64,000 nt of DNA from the NCBI GenBank assembly GCA_905250125.1, contig CAJNOL010000087.1, positions 186,001 to 250,000 of the forward strand, in the 5' to 3' direction. This stretch comes from Rotaria sordida (taxonomy: Eukaryota; Rotifera; Eurotatoria; Philodinida; Philodinidae). Shown one piece after another: positions 37,601-49,900 of the stretch. The position numbers and the translations under genes are program-made. The notes below the pieces were generated by a model. The model was not told the DNA's origin and did not search any database. It saw only the letters and a list, made by a program, of their open reading frames with translations. Position 1 is the stretch's first letter; every line of letters begins with the position of its first letter.

Positions 37601-40600
37601 GTATCTCATTATCTTTTTTTTTAAATGGCCTTTAACATTATTGTCACATGTCACAATAAGACAACTCTTATCAAAATTTTATTATTATGATGCTATAGTT
37701 GACGAATGATGAAATATACAACATTATTTTTACTATCAACGTATATAGAGAGAGAACGTTTTCTCGACCTTTCTATACGGTATTGAAGTGCTTCCGCCAC
37801 TCCTTTTGATATAGTCTAATGAGGAAAATCCTCCGATTGATAAATCGTTGTTGAGCCGAAACTATATGCATTATGTAGACCCACATGACCTATACGTACA
37901 TTGAAAAGAGCTCTCGTTCTTAACTTATTGCTGCGAAGATATTGGACTTTTACAATATTTTTTTAATGAATGCCGTAGTTCAGGATTTAGAGCCCATCGG
38001 ATTTCAAATTTTCAGATCCGGACATGTCCGGATCCGGGACCTACCCGACAGGCTCGATCCGAATTCCCGATCGTTTTTGAGGATATGAGGGGCTGACGTT
38101 TCTGCAGAAAGTATCTTCGTTCATGTTGCCGCCAGAAGTCGAACAGAAGATGCTGAAATCATCGACTTTCTGTGATATTTTGTATGAAAGAAAATATCTT
38201 CATATAAATATCTGTCAACAGCAGAGCTTAAATCTCTCTTTCTGTCACAATTTTCCACAAGACGGTAAAAAGTTTTGCAGAAAGTTCGAGATTTTTGAGA
38301 GATGACAGCCCCCCACCGTGCACTCTCTAATCGGTAACTTTACGGTGGTTCCTCTGAGGAACATCAGAAAAACTAATTTTCGAACTTCGAATTAAAATTT
38401 TGCATACAGACAGATTTGAATGAGAATAGTTTTTATGAATGTTTCAGATCTTGTCGCTATTCATATCCTAACATACAACTATGCTAATAGTATGTCTTTT
38501 GCATCACTCACATAAATCGGCAGATTTGATGCTCGTATTTTAGGATAGGATCAAATCAAGATGCTTGAAACCTTCACAATAAACTATTCTCGTAAAGCTC
38601 TGTCTCAATATAATGTTTCAAGTCGAAAAATCAGTTCTTCTAGACTACAGCATTCATCTAAAAAGTGTGACATCTCCGCAGCAATAATCTAAAAGTATTA
38701 ACTCTTTTTTTGAATATTCATAACTCATTTGAGCCTACATAATGCATATAGTCTCGACTTAAAAAGTGATTTATCAATTAGAGGACTTTCTCTAATAAAT
38801 ATATCGTCTATTAGAAAAAACCTTACCTGATCATCAATAGTACCATCAATTTGTGGAATAAATTTATAATGATTTTTTATAGAAATTTGTTTTTGTAATA
38901 TCTCTAATATACCATCAACAGTTGTTATTCTATTAATATTTTGAGAAGAAATTTCTATTGAATTACATCCATCAAGTTGTGGCATTGTATTATCATTTGT
39001 TGATGTTTGTTGAGAATGATTAATATTAATAGAATTCGATGGATCAATATTTGTCATTGATAAGGTAAGTTTTGATGTTTGTCCTTGATTATTATTTAAT
39101 GTATTTTGATTAAGAACTAAAACTTGTTGTTGTGTTTGAGGTGAAATTGTTTTTTGTTGTGTATTAGTTGTTAATAAAATTGGTTGTTGCAGTCGATTTG
39201 ATGCTGTTATAGCTTTAATAACTAATGGTTGTTGTTGTTTATTTGTATTGAATTGTATAAATTGTTGTTGTCCTGTTGTTGATCGAATAGTTGATGTTGT
39301 TGGTGACATTAATCGAACAATTGTTGTCGGTTGTGTTGTTGAAGTACGTACAACAGGTGTTAATTGTTGAAAACGAACACCAGCTGGCATTACAGTAAGA
39401 AGTTGTGGTTGTGTTGATGTTGTTGTTGTTTTTTGATGAAAAATTATTGGACGAACAGTTGAATTTGCAGAGGCATTAACAAATTGAATATTTGATGACA
39501 TTGTTGGACGAATAGCTAAAAGAAAAACAAAACCAAACAAAATTTTATAGTTTTGTTTCTTTTTTCGAAGTTTACTTTGTGTAGGATGAGAAGAAATATT
39601 TGATGATGTTGGTTTTTGAAAGAGTAATGTTGGATTTGTTGTACTGTTCGAAGACTAAAATAAGAGCAAATAAATTTTGACAAAAAAAAAATCCACAATA
39701 AAGAAATTCTAATTTACTTGTGATACAGTTGATAATGTTTGTGAATTAATTGTATTCATAGGTGAAGAAAGTGATGTTTGTGATGATGATAAATGAGATA
39801 ATGAAAGTAAATCTGATGTGGATTTATTTAAAAGTGTTGATGGTGAAAGACGTTGATCAACATTTGTATCTGTATTCGCGTTTCAAATTTATAAACAATT
39901 TTTTTTTTGCATAGAAATTTTATTTACCAGTGTCACTTATTGCAGAAACGGATGCACTTGCTGGTTGTTGTTCTAGATTTAAAAAAAAAGAAAATCATGA
40001 AGAAAAATATATTTATCTTATTTAATTAAATTTACCATTTGAAAATGTTGGAATTAATGATGCTAGGACTAATTATAAAATAAAATTGAATACATTTATA
40101 TATATAGTTTTAAAATTTATTTAACCTGATTGTGGACTTTTCGAAGCAAATAATGAAGCAGATATGGATTGTAATGGTATAGATGAAGGATTTATAGGTG
40201 TTTGAGATGTTATTGAAGGCGCTGGATGTGATTGTTCAATGGGTGCTTCAAAACGTTGAATTTGTAAAATATAAGAATCAGCTATTTAATAAAACAAAAT
40301 TTTATTAACAAAAAAATAACAACAATCTTTTGAATAGATTTACCCGTTGGGACTGGATTCCATGATATTTCTAAATTTCCAATACCTGCTTTAAGTAATT
40401 GGACTTTTTCTGGTTCACCTGGACATGCTGTTTCCAAACACCATAAATCTTTACAACAAACCTATTCAAATAAAAATATTCTCCTATGAGATAACCGAAA
40501 GAATTGATTTTTTTTTTTAAATGTACTTGATTATTCCAAGCTTTTCGATAACCATCTCTTCCACTCCATATATACATTCCTGTATTAACAGCAACAGCAC

Positions 40601-43600
40601 AATGACCAGCACGTGCTCGTGGAATATTATCATCGAGACATTCTTGTCCAAGAAGTTCCCATGTATTTGTTTCTAGACAAAGAATTTATATTTACGAGAG
40701 AAGCTCTCGAGCTGATAAATCACTTTTGAGTCGAGACTATATGTATTATATAGATCCAAACGAGTTATGAATATCCTGAAAGAAGTTTGTTCCCTGAGTT
40801 GATTGCTGTGGTGATGCTATACTTTTTAAATGAATGCCGTCGTAATAGAAAAATTGATTTTTGATTTGAAAATTTATATAGAGAGAGACATCTTGATGAG
40901 AATAGTTTATTGTGAAAGTTTCAAGCCTTTTCATTGTGCTCCTATCCTGAAATAAGAAAATCAAGTTTGCAGGTGTATACGACCGATGTAAAAGACATGC
41001 TTTTATCGTAGTTGTATCTTAGAATAAGAACAAAAAAATGATCTGAACCTTTTACAAGAAACTATTCCTGTTAAGACCTGTCCCTACGCAAACTTTCACG
41101 TCGAAATTTGACAATAAGTTTTCCTGAGGAGACTGACGGCATTCATTTAAAAGTATAGTATCTTCGTAGCAATAAGCCAAGGGAACGAACTCTTTTCAGA
41201 ATATTCATAATTTATTTGGATCTAGATAATATGTGTAGTTTTGACTCAAAAGTGATTTATCATTTGGAAAATTTTCCTCGTTAGAACATACCAAAAGTAA
41301 TAGTTTTGGCAGATAAAAACGCACAAGAAATAATCAATCAACTTTTTTTTCTGGCAAGTTTATGAGCTAGTAGCTATGCTTAATTACATATAATTGATTT
41401 GTTGATTAGAAAACTTCATCATAGCGATTAGCAACTATTTCAATAAATCAAATGTTTTTGGACATGGCTAACTAAAGAAATACAACAAATATGTGAAGTC
41501 ATAGTAGATGACAAACTTTGGATATGACATACATCAATCAGTTTAGACTCTTCAAACAATCTCTTTTAGCTACAGTTTGGCGCAGTAGTTTAGCCTCAAA
41601 ACAGTGTTTCGTATCTTTTCCAACAACTAAGCAAATACTTAATTCCCTAAAACTACTTATTAATCGAATGAAAAGATAAAGATCATCGGCTAACGCTCAA
41701 AATATAGAGATTATGTACTATGTATTTGTCAAGTGCTCGATCTAATTGATAAACTTCATCAATCAAACGACTCTTTATCACAACATGGAGTGTCTTAACC
41801 ATGATGATAAATATTTTAATCGGAAATACTTTTAACAAATTGATTATGCGTAATTAAGCATGATTACCAGATCAAATACTTGATTAACTGTTTCCTGTAG
41901 GATTTTCTTTTCTAAAATCACTATTTTTGTTTTGCCTTAAAGTAATTTATTCCAATGTTTCTTTCTTTTTTAACTACCTAAATTTAATGAAGCTAATGTA
42001 TTTGTACATCTCCATTCTTTTTCATTGACATATTGTTCATTTCTATCTGAAGAAACCAACGGCACCCAACCACCAAATACAAACATACTAAAAAAAAATT
42101 CTAATAAAAAGAAAAAAAAACACAAAATAAAAGTAAAAGACTAACCGATGACCAAGAACAACAGACGAATGAAGACTACGTGGTTGTGGTGCTAAACCAG
42201 ACGCAGTGATTTGTGTCCATTGTGATAAATCTTTTTTTTTTACAAAAGATTCATATTCTTTTTTTTAAAATTTTAAATCACAAAAAACGATCTCCTACCT
42301 AGATAATAACTCCAAATATCTCCTAATCTATGACCATTCATTCCACCATAGATAATTAATTTTGATCGATTTTCAATTTGTGCACGATATGAAACACATG
42401 AATGAGATTCACGTTCAATTGGTTGCATACTACGAATAATTGGTTGTTCCCATGAATAATTATTACTTTTATATTCCAGTGTATATAGATCATTTAAATA
42501 TCTAAAAATTTATATTTTTTATAACAATATCATCTTTTTGTTATTTCATTGAATTTTTTACCTGGGTACATTTTGTTTAGGATCTTTACTATCATTAGCT
42601 AAACCACCGAAAAGATAATATTTTCCATCAACATATGTCAATGTATGTCCTAAAAACAATATGAATGATAAATACAAGATGTTCCAAAGGTCCAAACGAA
42701 AAATAAAAACCGTGAAAAGCTCTTCAACAGTTCAAAGAATTTAAATACTTTATTTTACAGTTAGATCACATATACATTAAAGCTTTATTCAATATATTTT
42801 AGATAAAATGTCTGCAGCTTAAAGTTTTAATCGATGGATCGTCCGTCGAAGAGAAACGTTAAGTTTGTCGGGAAAAGGCTAAGCGAGAAACTTCAAGATT
42901 TGGAATTTAGCAATCAGGTGATGGATAAATTACTCTTTTTTTTTTCGCGCTATATGAAGGAATATCACATATTCATTTTTGAGAAATCTAACAGATATAA
43001 ACGACTATATTCCTGGAGATTTGTAAAAAAAAAACACGTAAGTACTAGTTACAACTCTGCTGCACCTAAAGAAGTCAGAATTAAAATAAAGGGCGGTCCA
43101 AAAGTTTCAAGTGCTCTCTGTAGATTGATGTTATTGATACAAAACACACATGTAGACAGTTGACTGAAATATATGATTTTGTAGAGAAAGATTAAAGCTA
43201 TAATCTGAAATGACTAAGTCTTTATATCTTACATTTTTCGGTAAAAATAAAAATATTAATTTCTAAATATTGTTACATAGTTCGATAGAGTTTGACAAAT
43301 TAATAAAAATCTCTCCCACATGCTGCACGCGATAGAACACTTAACTTTCAATAATATTAGCTGATCGATTGATAATTGATGTTTCGAGATGTAATGCCAC
43401 ATACTGAAACTCAAAATAACTTTCTCAAGCTACATGCAATTCTTATTAATCTTTCTGGTTTTCTTCAAGTGTTCTATTGGAACAAAGATAAGAATCTTTG
43501 TGATATTTATTTTCTCATAGACCTTGTCAAATTCTATTGAACCATATAAAAATCTTTAGAAAATAATATTTTGCTTCAGACATTATACAAGCATATTTTA

Positions 43601-44806
43601 TTTTTTCAAAAAATTATAAGATATAAAATGTTTAGTCATGATCAATAAAGCAACCATAACTTTCTATGATGTCAATGGAATTCGAACTATTTTCTTTTCA
43701 TATTATAACTTTATCTTTTTCTATAAAACTGTATCTGTTTAGTTTCACTCATGATCAAATAGGAATAAGCTAGTATTGTAAAAAACGATAACTACAAATT
43801 GAATTTGAAGAAAAATTCGCCAACTAAACAGTACATTAGCAATACATTCCAGCAATTTTGTGAAACTAATACTATCGAAAACCGATGACCGTAGAGTAAT
43901 TACTGAAAAAATAATGACGCTTATAAAAATGAACCAGGACCAAGTCTTCAGTCTGTGTAACTCTTTGTAGAAACAAATTGTATTTTGTATAACTTTAATA
44001 AGAGATATTTCGTCATAATCCGGTATGCTGTTGTTTGTGGTAATGAGTAAGCTTATGCAATAGATCAAATACTTGATCATAATTTATTTTCACCAGCATT
44101 GACTTTTTCTTCTACATTTACTCTACAATCTTCCACAACATGATCGTACCAATTTCACAAAATTTCTGAAATGTGGTTCTAATACAAGATTCAATTGGCG
44201 TCTTTTTGACGAATTCGATTTGTAACTTTCGTTTTACGATAAGAGTTGACTCGAATTTAGCCATCAATAAAACTATTTAAATCTCTTGAGAATTACTGAG
44301 GAGCTTATTTCAGTTTTATTCAAATTTTTGAAACACTCTGTAAATATAAAAATTTTACCAAGTCGTGCACATGGTAATGAGGATGTTCTTGGTGGTCGTG
44401 CTTTTATTTTTTTCCATTGCCATGTTATTGGATTAAGTTCCCAAAGATCTGCTGAATATTTTCCATATTCAATCATACCACCGAAAACAAGAATTCTTGC
44501 ACCATCTGTAGCAAAACCAAATGCAGCACAACCTGTTGGTATATCACCTTTTGTTAATGGTTGAAACCATTGATTTGTAGCTTAAAGAAAATTTTTTAAA
44601 AAAATCATTCCAATATTTTTTTTTTCGTTTTTAATTCCTTTCAATTTACCACAATTAAAAACATTAAGATCTTCAACAATACCATCATTACCTCCACCGA
44701 ATATAATAATTAAATCTTTGACAGCTACTGCTCGATGTCCATGACGTGGTTTTGGATTTGAACCGATTGTTGTATCAAGGCGTTTCCATTGAACTTTTGT
44801 TGTCAT
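34684..44806 (-). CDS. HCFC1: Host cell factor (HCF-1/HCF-2 type)
   Basis: Nineteen exons: 44806-44650, 44580-44359, 42649-42562, 42501-42299, 42230-42146, 42087-41978, 40672-40527, 40461-40344, 40281-40126, 40068-40036, 39972-39928, 39869-39718, 39654-39576, 39515-38827, 37055-37031, 36970-36899, 36840-~36646, 36591-36409, 35133-34684; about 1,070 residues. The N-terminus is a kelch propeller nearly identical in key places to human [46 protein letters not shown], and [21 protein letters not shown] corresponds to the N-terminal self-association strand. A Thr/Gln/Ser-rich middle follows, then two fibronectin type III units with [20 protein letters not shown] and [20 protein letters not shown], and a basic tail with KKQR (nuclear signal). 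HCF is a nuclear scaffold joining transcription factors to chromatin-modifying complexes. The CETHETGTT self-cleavage repeats of vertebrate HCF-1 are absent, so it may act uncleaved like HCF-2. Introns 2, 6, 14 and 18 are long; introns 2, 6 and 14 carry palindromes. Confidence 0.95.
35134..36408. other. Long HCF intron 18, repeat-like
   Basis: This 1.3 kb intron has two stretches in the same orientation that recall FB1 inner arms: GAAACTTTGTGTATATAGAG at about 35591 and CAAACTTTGTACC at about 36308, each followed within about 20 bp by AATGAGATTAGTT or a close variant. They may be old, decayed relatives. I could not establish a clear full palindrome. Confidence 0.4.
37813..38805. repeat. FB1 foldback element, copy 4, with insertion
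   Basis: It lies in HCF intron 14. It begins TCTAATGAGGAAAATCCTCC, with TATATGCATTATGTAGACCC in the left arm; the right arm has CCTACATAATGCATATAGTC and ends near TAGAGGACTTTC. Inner arms (AGATTTGAATGAGAATAGTT and AACTATTCTCGTAAAGCTCTG) pair as in the other copies. About 340 bp at 37995-38340 has no counterpart in other copies and is an insertion. Confidence 0.85.
37995..38340. repeat. Insertion inside FB1 copy 4
   Basis: This block splits the left arm between ATGCCGTAGTTCAGG and GGTGGTTCCTCTGAGGAACA. It is richer in G+C than its surroundings and includes the short palindrome GGACATGTCC with ATCCGG/CCGGAT repeats, like the ACCCGG strings at 22287 and 24380. An internal pair CTTTCTGCAAAACTT and AGAAAGTATCTTCG suggests a foldback form. 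No coding capacity is recognised. Confidence 0.55.
40690..41290. repeat. FB1 foldback element, copy 5
   Basis: It lies in HCF intron 6. TGATAAATCACTTTTGAGTC (left end) is matched by GACTCAAAAGTGATTTATCA (right end), a perfect 20-base terminal inverted repeat. AGAATAGTTTATTGTGAAAG is in the left arm and the partner is near 41060. It is about 600 bp with no nested insertion, the cleanest copy in the window. Confidence 0.9.
41361..41870. repeat. Second palindrome in HCF intron 6
   Basis: AGCTATGCTTAATTACATATAA on the left matches the reverse complement of GATTATGCGTAATTAAGCAT near 41840 on the right. Weaker pairing continues inwards to a centre near 41620. It is a different family from FB1 and sits directly beside copy 5. 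Confidence 0.65.
43260..43565. repeat. Palindrome in HCF intron 2
   Basis: TAGTTCGATAGAGTTTGACAA (left, about 43278) pairs with TTGTCAAATTCTATTGAACCA (right, about 43525). TAAAAATCT lies on both flanks in opposite orientation. The centre is near 43410. Confidence 0.7.
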
Positions 44807-45754
44807 CACATCGATATTAATTTAATTGATTCGATTCACCGAAAAAATTAACACACAAATAATAAATGAATAATGAATAGAAGATAGAAATACAGAAAGA
44901 TAGTCACCAACTAGCAACCATTATTATAATCATAATTAAATTGATGCCTTTATCAATCAATAATTTTTTGACATTTGAAAAATATTTAATAGATAAAATA
45001 TGATTTTCCTATTAGGATTTTTGACAATAAAGTAATTTAAAATATAATGAAAATAAGATGAAATTTTTCTGTTCTAATTCAGTTATGCATTGTATTAAAC
45101 CAATCAGATTTTTTTTTCCCGTCTAATTGAGGAAATTCTATAGTAACAGTAAATGAAAATGGATGATTTGTCAAGAAAGAGAACACATTGAAAAACATAC
45201 GAATAGATGAAGATTTTTTTTTTGTTTTCGTTATTGTATTCGAAAAGATCGTCCTATGATTGTATGTTATTTTAATTTCAAATTCAAATTTGAATGTAAA
45301 TCAAAAGAATAGATGTATATTTAATTCTAAACTTAGGATAAAAAATATGATTCTAACGAAAAGTTTCTATGAAAATGATTGAAAAAATTCAGAGAAGATT
45401 TAATTATAATAATTTTCTGAGCGTTTAATTAAACTAGTTAATTGAGATTAGTTTTTAATTATTCCAATATTGTTAAACAAATCTTATGTTTCAAAATCAA
45501 TTATTGTAATAACTGTGTTCACCTTATTACAGGTATATCCCGAGGTCACGAGGACTTGGAGCATCAATCCTTGTTATGGGATTAGTAAACAAAAAAACCC
45601 GAAGAACATCGTTCAATTTCGTCGAGAAAAAAAATGAAAATTTCCCAAGATTGAAGAGAGGGCCACTCCCTCGTTCGGAACATAGATTCTTTTCGAATAT
45701 CCATGCACAGTGAATTTCAATATTACTAGTCAAGATTTATTTTCAATTTTTTTC

Positions 45755-46358
45755 TGCTGCTATGAACGCTAAGAAGAATCCAAATAGTGATTTGAGTAGA
45801 AGGTTTTATTTCCAAGAAGAATTTTTGATGGTAAAAATGGTTGCTAGGTTGCTGAGGATAAGGTTTCTGAAAAACCAAAATCTGAATTTTTCAGCTCTTA
45901 GAGTTTGTCATCATAATTCTGTTCGAATTGCCCAAAATTATACAGCAAACAGTTCTGTATAAAATAAGACGTCTTCCAGCTCTCAACGACGTTTTTTAAT
46001 CAAGATACATAAACTTTACGGAAGGTACAAAATGGTGTTTCCATGTGAAATAACAGAAAATAGGACCTTTATGCCTTTCATAGGGTTGATGTATCTTGAT
46101 CAAAAGACACGGTAGATAACTGGGAGACACGTAATTTTGTAGAGAATTGTTTACTCTATCATTCTAGGTAATTCAAAAAGAATTATTAACAAATTCTAGC
46201 AGTTGAAAAACTAAGATTCTGGCCGCTCAGAAATCTTATCCTCAAGAAACTAATTAGCAATCATTGTTATCATGAAAAAATCCTTGTTAGAAATAAAAAT
46301 CTCTACTCAAAACATTATTTGCATTGTTCTTAGCGTTTACGATAACGAAAAAACATTG
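45755..46358. repeat. Palindrome, 0.6 kb (FB4)
   Basis: AACGCTAAGAAGAATCCAAA on the left corresponds to AACGCTAAGAACAATGCAAA read from the right arm on the other strand. Further pairs are TTGCTGAGGATAAGGTTTCT with TTTCTTGAGGATAAGATTTC, and AATCAAGATACAT with ATGTATCTTGATC near the centre at about 46055. The small frame at 45762-45962 is only an arm of this element. Confidence 0.85.
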
Positions 46359-46398
46359 AAAATACATCTGGTCGAATAATATTGGGAATCCCTGTATA

Positions 46399-46855
46399 TG
46401 CAGCGTGACTTAAAAGTAAGAGAACAGCATTTTTTCGATTTCTTATTTGTACATAGTCCGATAGGTCTCACATTTACATCAAATATACTAGATGATGGTA
46501 GTCAAAATATAGGATATAATCAGTTCTTGGGTGCAGTAATTTATTCAAAAGTGTACAAATAAATCTCACTGCTTATTTCGATCTGTGAAATAAATCCGAT
46601 TTAGCTGTATTTTGTACTGATTTAGCTTACAAGAAGTCAGTAGAGATTAAATGGGATTCATTTCACAGATTGAGAAAAGTAATAAGATTTATTTGTACGG
46701 TTTTGAACAAATTATTGCACTCAAAGACTGATCATATGCTATATTTTTGACTAGTATCACCTAGTATATGTGGTATAGATATGAATTCTAACTGATCATG
46801 TACAAAGAACAAATCGAAAAATTTTTTTATTCCTTTACTCTTGGGTCACCCTGCA
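46399..46855. mobile_element. TA-flanked palindromic MITE (FB3)
   Basis: The ends are TGCAGCGTGACTTAAAAGTAA and, on the other strand, TGCAGGGTGACCCAAGAGTAA. Arms of about 200 bp are centred near 46610. A TA dinucleotide lies directly outside each end (46397-46398 and 46856-46857), as expected for insertion by a Tc1/mariner-type transposase at a TA target. It is 457 bp and non-coding. Confidence 0.85.
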
Positions 46856-46960
46856 TAACAAATCAATGTAATTGAAAATGATCATTGAAAAATAAATGCA
46901 AAATAAAGTTACTTTTCTTATAAGTTTTCTTAGAATCTACAATCAAAATATTGTATAGAA

Positions 46961-49900
46961 ATGGACGCATCTGAACTTGAATTAAGTCGTATTCATGGAT
47001 TTACATCATGGATAAATATGCGATTAATGCCATTTGAACAAGGTCTTAATAATATTTTAACAGATTTAATGAAAGGTACTAATATGAAAATGTTATTACA
47101 AAGTGTTACGGGAACAACAACAGAAAAAATTCAATCATTTGAAAAATTAAGTCCTGAACAAATAAGAACTCGATGTGAATGGGCTGTTAAACATTTAAAA
47201 GAACAGTAGAATATGATTTTTTTTTCTTCGTACTCCAGAAAAATCTTTAAAAAAAATGTTTGTTTATTTTAGTCAAGTTATACCAGAAGATGTTCACGTA
47301 GATGCTCGTTTATTTGCTGTTCGAAGTGCGAAACATGTTTGTATCGAAATCTTTCTTTTTTTTTTATGATAAGAAAGTGGTTTTTTTTGTTAATGTTAGG
47401 TATTTGATCTTCTTTGGCGATTAGTCGAACATGATATTTGGTTTTTATGGGAACGTATTGATTTTCTTCTTCAAGATGATGCTAGTGCATTATTACAAGT
47501 ACCACTTAAGGTAAGATGACGAAAATTGAAAGTTTGAGTAATTTTTTTTTCTTGATGATTTATATATACTTTGATAAAGTTCTACAAGTAAACGTATTTT
47601 TAAAAATGTTTTGCTCTTTTTATGTACACAAAAACGATTTTAAATACTGTGATCATCTTATTGTATAGAAAAATCACTTGATTTTGAGAATCAAGGACTG
47701 ACTTTCTTTTTTATTCGGTTGTAACAATTATAAAAGTATTCTTTTTAATCGTTATGAAAAATTGACTATATAAACATAATTTTCGTCTTACTGTAGTAAA
47801 ACTTGATTAGGTTTTTTTCTCTCACTTATGTTGCTACTGTAGTTTGTAAATCAACCTAGTTAATTTTTGGCAAGATATGAAATCAAATAAAACGTGCTAT
47901 TCGAATCAGCATCAAAAGAGTCGCAAATATATGAATAGATTTTTTCATAAGATTTAAATCAAGAACCGACCGACAAGATGACATTTTTTCCGTTCGAAAT
48001 GCGTTGTTTTTTGTGTTAGAAACCTTTCATTCGGACAAAAATAAACATCGTATTCGTAATCAGTGCAAAAAATTGAAAATAGACGATGTATTGTCTAGTA
48101 CAAATAATATTCCTCACAAAACTTGATTGTTGTTTCCCTCAGTTTTTTCTTTTTTTTTATAAAATTTTTCCTGTAGGGAGCGACAGAGAAGTTTTTCAGG
48201 AAAATTAATTCTATCATGAAATATTTCATCTGACCCAGTTTTTTGCGTTGATTATGGATATGGTCTGTATTTTTGTCCGAGCGAAAGGTTTCTAACAACA
48301 AGAGAACTTATTTCGGGGATCAAAAATGTCATCTTGTAATTTGTCAATATCAATCTTTGATTTTGGCCAACTGAAGAAAGTCTTATAAAAATATCTATTC
48401 ATATGTTTGTGACTCCTTTGTTGCTGATTCGAATGGCATATTTTATTTGGTTGCATATCTTGTTAAAAATGAAACAGATAGATTTGCAAACTACAGTAGC
48501 AACATGAGGAAGTAAAGAAATCAGTTAGGTTTTACTTCAGCTAGGCGAAGATTACATTTTTATAGTCAGTTTTTCGTAACGATGGAAAACATAACTTTTA
48601 CAATTTTTACAACCAAATAAAAAAAGCAAGTCAGTCCTTGATATCTTAAATAAAGTGACTTTCCTATACAATAGGATGATCTCAGTATTTTGAATTGTTT
48701 TTATGTACATTAAGGAACGCGACATTTTTAAAAGTAAAGTGGAGATAAAAGAGTTTAGAAGCATAGTATAATTGACTTTTTCTCTTAACAGTAACAGGTA
48801 GAACAAACTGAAGAAAAGATTTGATTAGCTGAAATGATTTCCTATCAGGAGAGGTGCTTGTCAAATTTCCATAAACAGGTTTAGATGAAAAATTGATGAC
48901 TGGAAACCAGTTTTCTGAATTCTATTAAAAACGTTTGGCAAACAAATTCATCTAATAGAGGAAACATTTCTGAACAAAATAAAATATTCTCGAGCTCTTC
49001 ACAACCTATCTTCAGCGAATAGCACTCATTCTACAAAAGACTCCAAAGTGCAAAATATAGCAAATTCATATAAATTTTCATAAGAACAACAGAAAACAGC
49101 CTTTTAGATCTATCATACAATATTTTCTCTAACAGATGAACTTGTTTGCAAAATGTTTTCAAGAGAATTCAGAAAACTGGTTTTCCAGAGATCTTTTACA
49201 CAGATCTGTTGATACAAATTTGACAAGTACTTCTCCGGATAGGAAATTATTTCAACTAATCAAATCTTATCTCCGATTTATTTTAGCTGTTAGCATTAAG
49301 GAAAAAAGTCAAAAATACTTCGTTTTTAAACTTTTTATTTTTATCTTACATTTTCTTATTGAGCTTGATAAGCTCTTTTTAACCTTATATAAATTATCAA
49401 GAAAGATGTGTGCTCAAATTTTAAATTTTCGTTACGTTAAATAAAAGAAAATTTTATTATTAAAATGACGTAGTTTATGATTTGATTTTAGTGGATTCCA
49501 ACTATTGATTCGTCATCTGATATTGATAAATCGAAAAAAAATATATCACTCTTGGCTGGTTTTGGTACAAAAGATGTTGTAGATGATGTAATGAGTCAAG
49601 CTGGTCAAGTAAGAATAAATAATAGGAAACTTTTGAATTAAATTCATTTATTTCTAATAAATAGTCGGGTAAAAAACCAGGTAAATTTTCTGAAACAGAA
49701 CCAATGCTTGCTTTTTCAAAACGAAACCTTACTAAAAAATATCCAAAACCAAGTGCATGTATTATTGAAATGATTCAACTTGTTTTACAAGTAAATTTTT
49801 CTGTTTAAATAAATTTATTGTTTTATTTTATTTTTTTTACTATAGAAAACTTCAGAAGGACGAAGAATAAATTTTACTAAACTACAAGAACTATCCGATT

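Larger units (their letters stand above)
44807..46960. promoter_or_regulatory. Head-to-head spacer between HCF and CH/ankyrin genes
   Basis: This 2.15 kb separates two divergent start codons and must contain both promoters. Two large palindromes (45755-46358 and 46399-46855) take up half of it, leaving about 950 bp next to HCF and about 100 bp next to the CH/ankyrin gene. A G+C-richer stretch at about 45530-45700 (CCCGAGGTCACGAGGACTTG, then GGGCCACTCCCTCG) differs from its surroundings and is unexplained. Confidence 0.5.

Noticed and set aside
42834..43163. 109-residue open frame with a basic start
   Set aside because: Inside an HCF intron, with no homology I recognise and no splice context. 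Possibly transposon debris: the flanks contain TTCCAAAGGTCC and GGTCCAAAAGTTTC, but not as clear terminal repeats.
45762..45962. 66-residue open frame in the HCF-CH/ankyrin spacer
   Set aside because: It coincides with the left arm of the 45755-46358 palindrome and has no recognisable motif.
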